Assembly: GCA_947454585.1 (NCBI GenBank)
Contig: CANGML010000058.1
Span: forward strand, 1-8,545
Length of the DNA: 8,545 bases
Source: Comamonadaceae bacterium
GTDB lineage: Bacteria > Pseudomonadota > Gammaproteobacteria > Burkholderiales > Burkholderiaceae_C
Direction: 5' to 3'
Position numbers and translations under genes: made by a program. Below, piece by piece: positions 1 to 6,693 of the stretch (position 1 is its first letter; each line of letters begins with the position of its first letter). The notes below the pieces were generated by a model, which was not told where the DNA came from, ran no database searches, and worked only from the letters and a program-made list of their open reading frames with translations.

Positions 1-1
1 C

Positions 2-604
<603 letters not shown>

Positions 605-606
605 AT

Positions 607-1290
607 TTAGCCCAAATGCTTGGCAAAGAATGCCAAGGTACGCGTCAATGCCAGCTTGGCTGAGGCCTCTTGGTAAGCCCCGCGGTGGTCACAGTTGAAG
701 CCGTGGTGGGCGGGGTACAAATGCACTTCCACTTCGGGGTGCGCGTGTTTGAACTTCTCGACCGTGTCCAGCGGAATCCAATGGTCCTCTTCGGCATAGT
801 GCGCCAACACGGGGCAGTGCGGGTGACGGGCAATTTCTTCGTCGGTGGTTGAACCTCCGCCGTAATAAGGCGCTGCCGCGCTCAAGCCTGTCAACATGCA
901 AGCGGAACGCCAAGTCAGCAAGCCCCCCCAGCAATAGCCCACGATGCCGACTTTGCCGCCGCTGGTGGTGGCCGCATAGTTGATCGCGGCTTGGATATCG
1001 GCCAACACACCGGGCGCTGGCAAGGCCTCGATCGCTGTTTTCAACGCCATACCCGCCTGCATGTCGTCAGGGGTGTAACCCAGCTCAACGCCATGCTTGG
1101 CGCGGTGGAAAGTCGCCGGCGCTACCGCCAAATAGCCTTGCGCGGCATAACCCTCCGCCACTTCACGGATGTGTGGGTTGACACCGAAAATCTCTTGCAA
1201 CACCACGATGGCACCTTTCGGTGCGCCTTTGGGATGTGCCACATAAGCAGGGAATTCAAAGCCATCAGCGGCATGGAGTCGAACGGTCAT
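607..1290 (-). CDS. Dienelactone hydrolase family protein
   Basis: This is a 227-residue alpha/beta hydrolase of the DLH (carboxymethylenebutenolidase) family, the usual length for the family. The Cys-Asp-His triad can be placed: Cys120 in the nucleophile elbow GYCWGG, Asp169 in EEDHWIP, and His196 in AHHGF. Glu33 in LQEIFG matches the glutamate that contacts the nucleophile in true dienelactone hydrolases. There is no signal peptide, so a cytosolic enzyme is expected. The ATG at 1288-1290 is preceded by AAAGG at a 6-base spacing, which supports this start. True dienelactone hydrolases act in chlorocatechol degradation, but no ortho-cleavage gene lies beside it, and many chromosomal members have unknown ester or lactone substrates. 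The fold and catalytic class are secure; the substrate is not. It converges on hemB and diverges from the SDR gene. Confidence 0.9.
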   Translation of the reverse strand: MTVRLHAADGFEFPAYVAHPKGAPKGAIVVLQEIFGVNPHIREVAEGYAAQGYLAVAPATFHRAKHGVELGYTPDDMQAGMALKTAIEALPAPGVLADIQAAINYAATTSGGKVGIVGYCWGGLLTWRSACMLTGLSAAAPYYGGGSTTDEEIARHPHCPVLAHYAEEDHWIPLDTVEKFKHAHPEVEVHLYPAHHGFNCDHRGAYQEASAKLALTRTLAFFAKHLG

Positions 1291-1396
1291 AGCAAGCCTT
1301 TCATTGATCGAAATTGGAATGTCCGACAGGTTACTCGTGTTTGCCGCCCCTCGCGGTATCGTTTGTCAAATCTGCACCAACCCACAGGAGACACCT
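1291..1396. promoter_or_regulatory. Divergent intergenic region between the hydrolase and SDR genes
   Basis: These 106 bases must carry start signals for both divergent genes. For the SDR gene, AGGAG at 1386-1390 sits 6 bases before the ATG at 1397. For the hydrolase, AAAGG on the - strand lies just before its ATG. A perfect -35 hexamer TTGACA occurs on the - strand at 1369-1364, but no convincing -10 lies 16-18 bases beyond it. A short inverted repeat, CCGC-N5-GCGG, spans 1344-1356. I see no convincing promoter pair on the + strand. Only the ribosome-binding sites are well supported. Confidence 0.4.
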
Positions 1397-2143
1397 ATGA
1401 AGCCCATCCTTTTGATCACCGGCGCCAGCCGAGGCATAGGCGCAGCCACCGCCCTTTTGGCCGCACAACAGGGCTGGGCTGTGGCTGTCAACTACGCCAG
1501 CCAAGTCGCCGCCGCAGACGGCGTGGTGAAGCAAATCCAAGCGGCAGGCGGCACCGCCATTGCCGTGCAAGCGGACGTGGGCGAGGAGTCGCAAGTGATG
1601 CGTATGTTTGCCGAAGTCGATGCCAAGCTGGGCCGTATCTCGGGCCTCGTCAACAGTGCTGGCGTGGTCGATGTCACGGCCAAAGTCGAAGCCCAGAGCT
1701 GGGTGCGTTGGGAACGCATGATGCGCATCAACGTGCTGGGTTCGCTGGCCTGCGCCCGTGAAGCTGTGCGTCGCATGAGCACCGCCCACGGGGGCTCGGG
1801 CGGCAGCATCGTGAACGTGTCGAGCGCCGCCTCTCGCCTAGGCGGGTCCGGCCAATACGTGGATTACGCCACCGCCAAGGGGGCCATTGATGCGTTCACC
1901 ATTGGCTTGGCCAAGGAAGTCGCCGCCGAAGGGATCCGCGTCAACGCGGTGCGCCCTGGCTTGATTGACACCGAGATCCATGCCTCCGGCGGTCTGCCCA
2001 ACCGCGCGCGTGACTTGGCCCATTTGGTGCCCATGCAGCGCGCCGGCCAACCCGAGGAAGTCGCGCAAGCCATCGTCTGGCTGCTCAGCGACGCGGCCAG
2101 TTACACCACCATGAGCTTGATGGACGTGTCTGGCGCGCGCTGA
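1397..2143 (+). CDS. SDR-family NAD(P)-dependent oxidoreductase, YgfF-like
   Basis: This is a classical short-chain dehydrogenase/reductase of 248 residues, a typical length. In order it shows the nucleotide-binding TGASRGIG (residues 8-15), NSAG at 86-89 in place of the usual NNAG, Asn112 in INVLG, the catalytic-serine segment VNVSSAAS (139-146), the catalytic pair Tyr157 and Lys161 in DYATAK, and the RPGLIDTEIH segment after the active site. The stretch GGSGGSIVNVSS...YVDYA and the later PMQRAGQPEEVAQAIVWLLSD closely resemble E. coli YgfF as I remember it; YgfF's physiological substrate is not settled. The ATG at 1397 is chosen over the longer open frame because AGGAG lies 6 bases upstream and the glycine motif then falls at the normal distance from the N-terminus. 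The C-terminal ASYTTMSLMDVSG has Met where most SDRs have Gly (YTTG). The gene ends exactly where the converging lysR begins. Family is certain; substrate is unknown. Confidence 0.93.
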   Translation: MKPILLITGASRGIGAATALLAAQQGWAVAVNYASQVAAADGVVKQIQAAGGTAIAVQADVGEESQVMRMFAEVDAKLGRISGLVNSAGVVDVTAKVEAQSWVRWERMMRINVLGSLACAREAVRRMSTAHGGSGGSIVNVSSAASRLGGSGQYVDYATAKGAIDAFTIGLAKEVAAEGIRVNAVRPGLIDTEIHASGGLPNRARDLAHLVPMQRAGQPEEVAQAIVWLLSDAASYTTMSLMDVSGAR

Positions 2144-3088
2144 TCAAGCCGAAAAACCGTCCGTGAGCGACTGGCGCATGTAGTCCACAAACGCCGTCAC
2201 TGCACGTGGCACATGCGGTGCGTAGGGGCGAATCGCGTACAGCTGCTCAGCAAAAGCCCCCACGGGTCGCCAGTCGGGCAGCACCTGCACCAACTTGCCC
2301 TGCTGCAGGGCGGTTTGCGCACTGAAGTCGGGCAACAACGCAATCCCCAAACCCGTGAGCGCGGCCTCGCGCAAGGCTTCGCTGTTGTTCGCGGCGAGCT
2401 GGCCGGTCACGGGGACGGTGATGCGATCGTCCTTGTGGTTGGCTTTCGCTGCCACCCGCGCCAACGTCCACGTAGGCGTGTCTTGCGCACGCAAGTAGTG
2501 CAGACAGTTGTGGCTCTGCAAATCGGCGGGCGCTCGCGGCATGCCTGCGCGCCGCAAATAGGTTTTGCTGGCCACCAGCACCGAGTGTGTGCTGCACAGG
2601 GTCCACGCCACATGGGTGTCGGGCGGGCGCGCGGTGTGACGGATAGCCAAATCAAAGCCCTCGGTGGCCAGACTGCTGAGACGGTCTGACATGTCCAGTT
2701 GCAGTCGCACATCGGGGTAGGCGCGCAAAAAGTCGGTCAAGCGCGGCGCCAATTGCTGACGCGCAAATGCCACGGGGGCGGTGACGCGCAGCAAGCCACT
2801 GGGCACGCCCGCCAAGTCGCGCACTTGGGCAAAGCTTTGTTCAATTTGCTCAAACGACGCGCGGGTGTCATCCACCAAGCGCTGGCCTGCTTCCGTCAGG
2901 CGCATGCTGCGGGTGGTGCGCTGCACCAATGGCACACGCGCCGCACGCTCCAGCTCGGCAATGCGCTGGCTCATGGCTGCTTTGCTCACGCCCAAACGTG
3001 CCGCCGCCGCGGTATAGCTGCCTTGCTGCGCCAACACACTCAGCCAATGCAAGTGGTGCCACAGTTCGCTGATTTTTTGGTCATTCAT
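2144..3088 (-). CDS. LysR-family transcriptional regulator (CrgA-like effector domain)
   Basis: This is a 314-residue LysR-type regulator. The N-terminal winged helix-turn-helix covers about residues 10-70, with the recognition segment [24 protein letters not shown] in halves around residue 36, followed by a linker helix and the [19 protein letters not shown] opening of the periplasmic-binding-protein-like effector domain (about 98-305). The phrase EGFDLAIRH is typical of the CrgA-like group. The frame can be extended nine codons to a TTG at 3115, but the ATG at 3088 is preferred: the extension reads straight through the palindrome at 3095-3116. No strong Shine-Dalgarno precedes the ATG. It is divergent from mmsA, the classical arrangement for a LysR activator and its target, so control of mmsA and the following GMC gene is the natural inference. 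Its effector is unknown; a hydroxy acid or semialdehyde substrate is plausible. Its TGA abuts the SDR stop. Confidence 0.93.
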   Translation of the reverse strand: MNDQKISELWHHLHWLSVLAQQGSYTAAAARLGVSKAAMSQRIAELERAARVPLVQRTTRSMRLTEAGQRLVDDTRASFEQIEQSFAQVRDLAGVPSGLLRVTAPVAFARQQLAPRLTDFLRAYPDVRLQLDMSDRLSSLATEGFDLAIRHTARPPDTHVAWTLCSTHSVLVASKTYLRRAGMPRAPADLQSHNCLHYLRAQDTPTWTLARVAAKANHKDDRITVPVTGQLAANNSEALREAALTGLGIALLPDFSAQTALQQGKLVQVLPDWRPVGAFAEQLYAIRPYAPHVPRAVTAFVDYMRQSLTDGFSA

Positions 3089-3094
3089 GGCTTT

Positions 3095-3116
3095 ATTGTT
3101 CACTATTTTGAACAAT
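3095..3116. promoter_or_regulatory. Candidate LysR operator: ATTGTTC-N8-GAACAAT
   Basis: A perfect 7-base inverted repeat has arms ATTGTTC at 3095-3101 and GAACAAT at 3110-3116 around an AT-rich 8-base centre. It contains the LysR-type T-N11-A pattern (T3099 to A3111). Its centre is about 64-65 bases before the mmsA transcription start inferred from the promoter call, where LysR recognition sites usually lie. It begins 7 bases from the lysR ATG, so binding could also repress lysR. A further TTGTTC half-site at 3135-3140 overlaps the proposed mmsA -35 element. Symmetry and position are seen; binding is inferred. Confidence 0.5.
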
Positions 3117-3134
3117 CAATTCAAGGTTTTACCC

Positions 3135-3163
3135 TTGTTCTGTGGCCCGAGGCTGCCTACACT
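3135..3163 (+). promoter_or_regulatory. Candidate mmsA promoter: TTGTTC-N17-TACACT
   Basis: TTGTTC at 3135-3140 and TACACT at 3158-3163 are separated by exactly 17 bases, giving a weak sigma-70-like promoter. TTG of the -35 and T-A-x-A-x-T of the -10 match the consensus. A start near 3170 would leave a leader of about 25 bases before the mmsA ATG at 3195. A poor -35 is normal for activator-dependent promoters. The imperfect hexamers keep confidence modest. Confidence 0.4.
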
Positions 3164-3194
3164 GCCCCAACTTTTATTCACCACGAGACACACC

Positions 3195-4709
3195 ATGACG
3201 AACCCAGCTCACATCGCGCATTACATCAACGGCGCCGTAACCCATGGCAACAGCCCCCGTACTCAGCCCGTGTACAACCCTGCCACAGGCGCCGTCACTG
3301 GCCATGTCAGCCTGTCCAATGTGGCCGATGTCAACGCTGCCGTGGCCGCCGCACAAAAAGCCTTTCCCGCTTGGGCCGACACCCCACCCCTGCGCCGTGC
3401 GCGCGTGATGTTCAAGTTCTTGGAGTTGATCAACGCCAACAAAGACAAGCTCGCCCACATGATCACCGCCGAACACGGCAAGGTCTTCACCGATGCGCAA
3501 GGTGAGGTGAGCCGCGGCATCGACATCGTGGAGTTCGCCACCGGCATCCCTCAGTTGCTCAAGGGTGACTACACCGAGCAAGTCTCTACCGGCATCGACA
3601 ACTGGACCATGCGCCAACCCCTCGGTGTGGTGGCAGGCATCACGCCGTTCAACTTCCCCGTGATGGTGCCTGCCTGGATGTTCCCTGTGGCCATCGCTGC
3701 AGGCAACACCTTTGTCTTGAAGCCCAGCCCGATTGACCCCACGCCAGCCCTCTTTATGGCCGAGTTGCTCAAACAAGCGGGCTTGCCTGACGGCGTGTTC
3801 AACGTGGTGCAAGGCGACAAAGAAGCCGTAGACGCCTTGTTGGTTCACCCCGATGTGAAAGCCATCAGCTTCGTGGGCTCCACCCCGATCGCCAACTACA
3901 TCTACGAAACCGGCGCGCACCACGGCAAGCGCGTGCAAGCCTTGGGCGGCGCGAAAAACCACATGGTGGTCATGCCCGATGCGGACATCGACCAAGTGGT
4001 GGACGCCCTGATCGGCGCGGCTTATGGCTCGGCTGGCGAGCGTTGCATGGCCATCAGCGTGGCCGTGTTGGTGGGCGATGTGGCGGACAAAGTCATTCCC
4101 AAATTGATCGAGCGCACCAAAACTTTGCAAGTGCTGAACGGCGAAAACCTGGCCGCCGAAATGGGCCCCATCGTGACCGACGTGGCACGTCAACGCATCA
4201 CCGGCTACATCGATGCCGGCGTGGCCGAGGGTGCGAAGCTGCTTGTCGATGGCCGCCACTTTGACGGCGCCCAAGCCGGCGAGGGCTGCAAGAACGGCTT
4301 CTGGCTGGGCGGTACCTTGTTTGACCACGTGACCACCGACATGAAGATCTACAAAGAAGAAATCTTTGGCCCCGTGTTGTCATGCGTGCGTGTGCCCGAC
4401 TTTGCCAAGGCGGTAGAGATCATCAATGCCCACGAATTTGGCAATGGCGTCAGCTGCTTTACCCGCGATGGCAATGTGGCGCGCGAATTTGCACGTCACA
4501 TCCAAGTTGGCATGGTCGGCATCAACGTGCCCATCCCTGTGCCCATGGCGTGGCACGGTTTTGGCGGCTGGAAGAAGAGCTTGTTTGGTGACATGCACGC
4601 CTACGGCGAAGAGGGCGTGCGCTTTTACACCAAGCAAAAGAGCGTCATGCAGCGTTGGCCTGAGAGCATCGGCAAGGGTGCTGAGTTTGTCATGCCCACC
4701 TCGAAGTAA
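3195..4709 (+). CDS. mmsA: CoA-acylating malonate/methylmalonate-semialdehyde dehydrogenase
   Basis: MmsA oxidises methylmalonate semialdehyde, and usually malonate semialdehyde, with NAD+ and CoA, giving propionyl-CoA or acetyl-CoA plus CO2. The protein has 504 residues, the usual family length. Signatures are the YINGA opening, [15 protein letters not shown] at 150-164 with Asn153 of the oxyanion hole, LKPS (Lys176), [12 protein letters not shown] (226-237), the catalytic Cys284 in [11 protein letters not shown], and EEIFGPVLS (388-396). The general-base glutamate of hydrolytic aldehyde dehydrogenases is absent: [10 protein letters not shown] has Asn256 there, which is the known mark of the CoA-dependent MmsA group. 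The ATG at 3195 follows GAGACAC, the same ribosome-binding context seen at the SDR and GMC genes; the frame opens further upstream but only over the lysR promoter. It is divergent from lysR and followed after 63 bases by the GMC gene. Role could be valine, inositol, beta-alanine or 3-hydroxypropionate breakdown; no other valine-pathway gene is in view. Confidence 0.95.
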   Translation: MTNPAHIAHYINGAVTHGNSPRTQPVYNPATGAVTGHVSLSNVADVNAAVAAAQKAFPAWADTPPLRRARVMFKFLELINANKDKLAHMITAEHGKVFTDAQGEVSRGIDIVEFATGIPQLLKGDYTEQVSTGIDNWTMRQPLGVVAGITPFNFPVMVPAWMFPVAIAAGNTFVLKPSPIDPTPALFMAELLKQAGLPDGVFNVVQGDKEAVDALLVHPDVKAISFVGSTPIANYIYETGAHHGKRVQALGGAKNHMVVMPDADIDQVVDALIGAAYGSAGERCMAISVAVLVGDVADKVIPKLIERTKTLQVLNGENLAAEMGPIVTDVARQRITGYIDAGVAEGAKLLVDGRHFDGAQAGEGCKNGFWLGGTLFDHVTTDMKIYKEEIFGPVLSCVRVPDFAKAVEIINAHEFGNGVSCFTRDGNVAREFARHIQVGMVGINVPIPVPMAWHGFGGWKKSLFGDMHAYGEEGVRFYTKQKSVMQRWPESIGKGAEFVMPTSK

Positions 4710-4719
4710 TCGCCGAGCC

Positions 4720-4751
4720 AGGTGCCGCATCACGCTAGGATCGCGGCACCT
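4720..4751 (+). terminator. Hairpin between mmsA and the GMC gene (possible weak terminator or mRNA processing/stability element)
   Basis: Perfect 9-base arms, AGGTGCCGC at 4720-4728 and GCGGCACCT at 4743-4751, enclose a 14-base loop. It begins 10 bases after the mmsA stop. It is followed by A6 then T4, not a direct T-run, so it is not a classical intrinsic terminator for the + strand. It may instead cause partial termination or protect the 3' end of the mmsA message within an operon. The hairpin itself is certain; its function is not. Confidence 0.45.
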
Positions 4752-4772
4752 AAAAAATTTTGAGACACGCGC

Positions 4773-6494
4773 ATGAGCGATTCGCAGTTTGACTACATCA
4801 TCGTCGGCGCTGGCACGGCAGGCTGCTTGCTGGCCAACCGCCTGAGCGCCGACGCCAGCAAACGTGTGCTGCTCATCGAAGCCGGCCGCAAAGACGATTA
4901 CCACTGGATCCACATACCCGTGGGTTATTTGTATTGCATTGGCAACCCACGCACCGATTGGCTCTACAGCACCGCGCCCGATGCCGGTCTGAACGGTCGC
5001 AGTTTGCGCTACCCACGCGGCAAGGTGTTGGGTGGCTGCTCGAGCATCAACGGCATGATTTACATGCGCGGGCAAGCGCGCGACTATGACCAATGGGCAA
5101 CCATCACGGGCGACGCGCGCTGGCGCTGGGACAACGCGCTGCCTTATTTCAAGCTCCATGAAGACCACCATGCGGGTGCATCTGACATGCATGGCACCAA
5201 AGGCGAACGCAGTGCGTTGCTGTTAGCCGACCAAACGGTGTACGGCGACACCTTGCGCCACACCCAAGCAGGGGGCGAATGGCGCGTCGAGAAACAACGT
5301 TTGCGCTGGGACGTGCTGGATGCCTTTGCACAAGCCGCCGTGCAAGCAGGGATTCCCACCACCGACGACTTCAACCGAGGCAGCAACGAGGGCGTGGGCT
5401 ACTTTGAAGTCAATCAAAAAAGCGGCTGGCGCTGGAACACGGCCAAAGCCTTCCTTCGTCCCACCTGCTATGCGCGCCCCAACTTTGAACTCTGGTCATC
5501 GGCACAAGTGGCCAAGCTCGTCATGCACACCGAGGCCGATGGCGCCCAGCGCTGCACGGGGGTCGAAGTATGGACCGGCCATGACTATGTGACTGCCTAT
5601 GCCAAACACTCGGTGGTGTTGAGCGCGGGCTCGATTGGCACGCCCCAAATTTTGCAACTCTCGGGTTTGGGCTCCGCAGACTTCCTGAAACAACACGGCA
5701 TCGACCCCGTGATCGACCTACCCGGCGTGGGTGCCAACTTGCAAGACCATTTGCAAATTCGCTCGGTCTTCAAGGTGCAAGGCGTGGACACGCTCAACAC
5801 CCTGGCCAACAGCTGGTGGGGCAAAGCCAAGATCGGCCTGGAGTACGCCTTCAAGCGCAGCGGCCCCATGAGCATGGCGCCATCACAGCTGGGCGCCTTC
5901 ACCCGCAGCAGCCCCGACCAGCCCTACCCCAACATCGAGTACCACGTTCAACCGCTCAGTCTGGATGCTTTTGGCGAACCCCTGCACAGCTTCCCGGCCT
6001 TCACGGCCAGCGTGTGCAATTTGAACCCCACCAGTCGCGGCACGGTCCACATCACCAGTCCCAAGTTCAGCGATGCGCCCAAGATTGCCCCCAACTACTT
6101 GAGCACCACCGAAGACCGCCAAGTGGCGGCTGACTCGCTGCGTGTGACGCGCCGCATCGCCGCCCAGCCCGCCTTGGCTCAGTACAAACCCGAAGAATTC
6201 AAACCCGGCGTGCAATACCAGTCCGACGAGGACTTGGCGCGCTTGGCCGGCGACATTGCCACCACCATCTTCCACCCCGTGGGCACGGCCCGCATGGGAC
6301 GCATCGACGATCCCTTGGCGGTCGTTGACCCCGAGCTGCGTGTGCGCGATGGCCGTGGCGGCGTGGTACGCGGCCTGCGCGTGGTCGATGCCAGCGTGAT
6401 GCCCACCATCACCAGCGGCAACACCAACAGCCCGACCTTGATGCTGGCGGAGAAGGCCGCGCAATGGCTGGCGCACGAGGCGCAACAGGCCTGA
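4773..6494 (+). CDS. GMC-family FAD-dependent alcohol dehydrogenase (choline-dehydrogenase-like)
   Basis: This 573-residue glucose-methanol-choline oxidoreductase begins with the FAD Rossmann motif GAGTAGCLLANRL (12-24) and LLIEAG (33-38). GMC signature 1 is at 83-100 (GKVLGGCSSINGMIYMRG) and signature 2 at about 285-300 (AGSIGTPQILQLSGLG). The C-terminal FHPVGTARMG carries the catalytic His501, and SGNTNSPTLM the second active-site position, Asn550, as in choline oxidase/dehydrogenase. There is no signal peptide, so it is cytosolic or loosely membrane-associated and probably passes electrons to quinone. Residues 142-165 look like an insertion between the HG and AGGEWRVE segments that are adjacent in relatives I recall. 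The ATG at 4773 follows TGAGACAC. Annotation pipelines would call it choline dehydrogenase, but no betaine-aldehyde dehydrogenase or choline transporter is near. Beside mmsA it more likely oxidises an alcohol whose aldehyde feeds MmsA, for example 3-hydroxypropionate. Family certain, substrate inferred. Confidence 0.93.
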   Translation: MSDSQFDYIIVGAGTAGCLLANRLSADASKRVLLIEAGRKDDYHWIHIPVGYLYCIGNPRTDWLYSTAPDAGLNGRSLRYPRGKVLGGCSSINGMIYMRGQARDYDQWATITGDARWRWDNALPYFKLHEDHHAGASDMHGTKGERSALLLADQTVYGDTLRHTQAGGEWRVEKQRLRWDVLDAFAQAAVQAGIPTTDDFNRGSNEGVGYFEVNQKSGWRWNTAKAFLRPTCYARPNFELWSSAQVAKLVMHTEADGAQRCTGVEVWTGHDYVTAYAKHSVVLSAGSIGTPQILQLSGLGSADFLKQHGIDPVIDLPGVGANLQDHLQIRSVFKVQGVDTLNTLANSWWGKAKIGLEYAFKRSGPMSMAPSQLGAFTRSSPDQPYPNIEYHVQPLSLDAFGEPLHSFPAFTASVCNLNPTSRGTVHITSPKFSDAPKIAPNYLSTTEDRQVAADSLRVTRRIAAQPALAQYKPEEFKPGVQYQSDEDLARLAGDIATTIFHPVGTARMGRIDDPLAVVDPELRVRDGRGGVVRGLRVVDASVMPTITSGNTNSPTLMLAEKAAQWLAHEAQQA

Positions 6495-6553
6495 CGCAGG
6501 TGGACGCTCGGATCAGCAGCCAAGGGAAAATCCTAATCAAAACAAGTCCCCAC

Positions 6554-6620
6554 GACCCTTAAAGTACCTTCACTCCAGACGATGCTTGCGTCGTTGGTAG
6601 GAGGGTCTGAGGAGACATAA
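6554..6620 (+). ncRNA. Candidate structured RNA or relic 5' leader with an orphan Shine-Dalgarno
   Basis: Three nested complementary pairs are visible: GACCCT 6554-6559 with AGGGTC 6602-6607, TACC 6565-6568 with GGTA 6596-6599, and GACG 6578-6581 with CGTC 6589-6592 around a 7-base loop. They are followed by GAGGAGACA at 6609-6617, which looks just like the ribosome-binding context of the genes in this window, but it runs directly into TAA and an intrinsic terminator with no gene behind it. A 12-codon frame (ATG 6582, TAA 6618-6620) exists within it. It could be a small RNA, a leader with its own peptide, or the leader of a deleted gene. No convincing promoter was found. I do not recognise it as a known riboswitch class. 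Confidence 0.35.
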
Positions 6621-6626
6621 AAAAAG

Positions 6627-6662
6627 AAAAGGCACCGGTCATCCCGGTGCCTTTTACTTTTT
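6627..6662 (+). terminator. Strong intrinsic terminator, potentially bidirectional
   Basis: GGCACCGG at 6631-6638 pairs perfectly with CCGGTGCC at 6644-6651 across a 5-base loop. Flanking AAAA (6627-6630) and TTTT (6652-6655) extend the stem to 12 pairs. On the + strand it is followed by TTTTACTTTTT (6652-6662); on the left lies an A-rich tract (6618-6630) that would serve as a U-tract for the - strand. It most likely ends the mmsA-GMC transcript or the candidate RNA upstream. Confidence 0.9.
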
Positions 6663-6693
6663 CCGCGTGCGCATTTCGCACCACAATCCCTGC

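Noticed and set aside
1304..1396. Upstream extension of the SDR reading frame
   Set aside because: The extension lacks a ribosome-binding site and would push the nucleotide-binding glycine motif about 30 residues from its normal N-terminal position; AGGAG fits the ATG at 1397.
3089..3115. Nine-codon N-terminal extension of the LysR protein from a TTG
   Set aside because: The extension would be encoded by the palindromic operator region, has a rare start codon and no Shine-Dalgarno, and the winged-helix domain begins normally from the ATG at 3088.
2699..3505. A 268-codon + strand frame across lysR and the start of mmsA
   Set aside because: It overlaps the regulator, the operator region and mmsA, and its residue composition is that of an antisense/out-of-frame shadow.
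3174..4328. A 384-codon open frame on the - strand across mmsA
   Set aside because: It lies wholly within the secure mmsA gene in another frame, is His/Gly/Val-rich as expected from the complement of GC-rich codons, and has no family motif or ribosome-binding site.
4380..5192. A 270-codon open frame on the - strand over the mmsA end and the GMC start
   Set aside because: It crosses two well-supported genes and the spacer, shows no recognisable domain, and is a composition shadow.
4773..6494. Calling the GMC gene betA (choline dehydrogenase)
   Set aside because: The family motifs do not settle the substrate, and no betaine-aldehyde dehydrogenase, BetI regulator or choline transporter is nearby; the neighbour is mmsA.
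6582..6620. A 12-codon peptide gene (MLASLVGGSEET)
   Set aside because: It is too short to support alone, has no ribosome-binding site before its ATG, and lies in the loop of the proposed RNA structure; kept only as an option within that feature.
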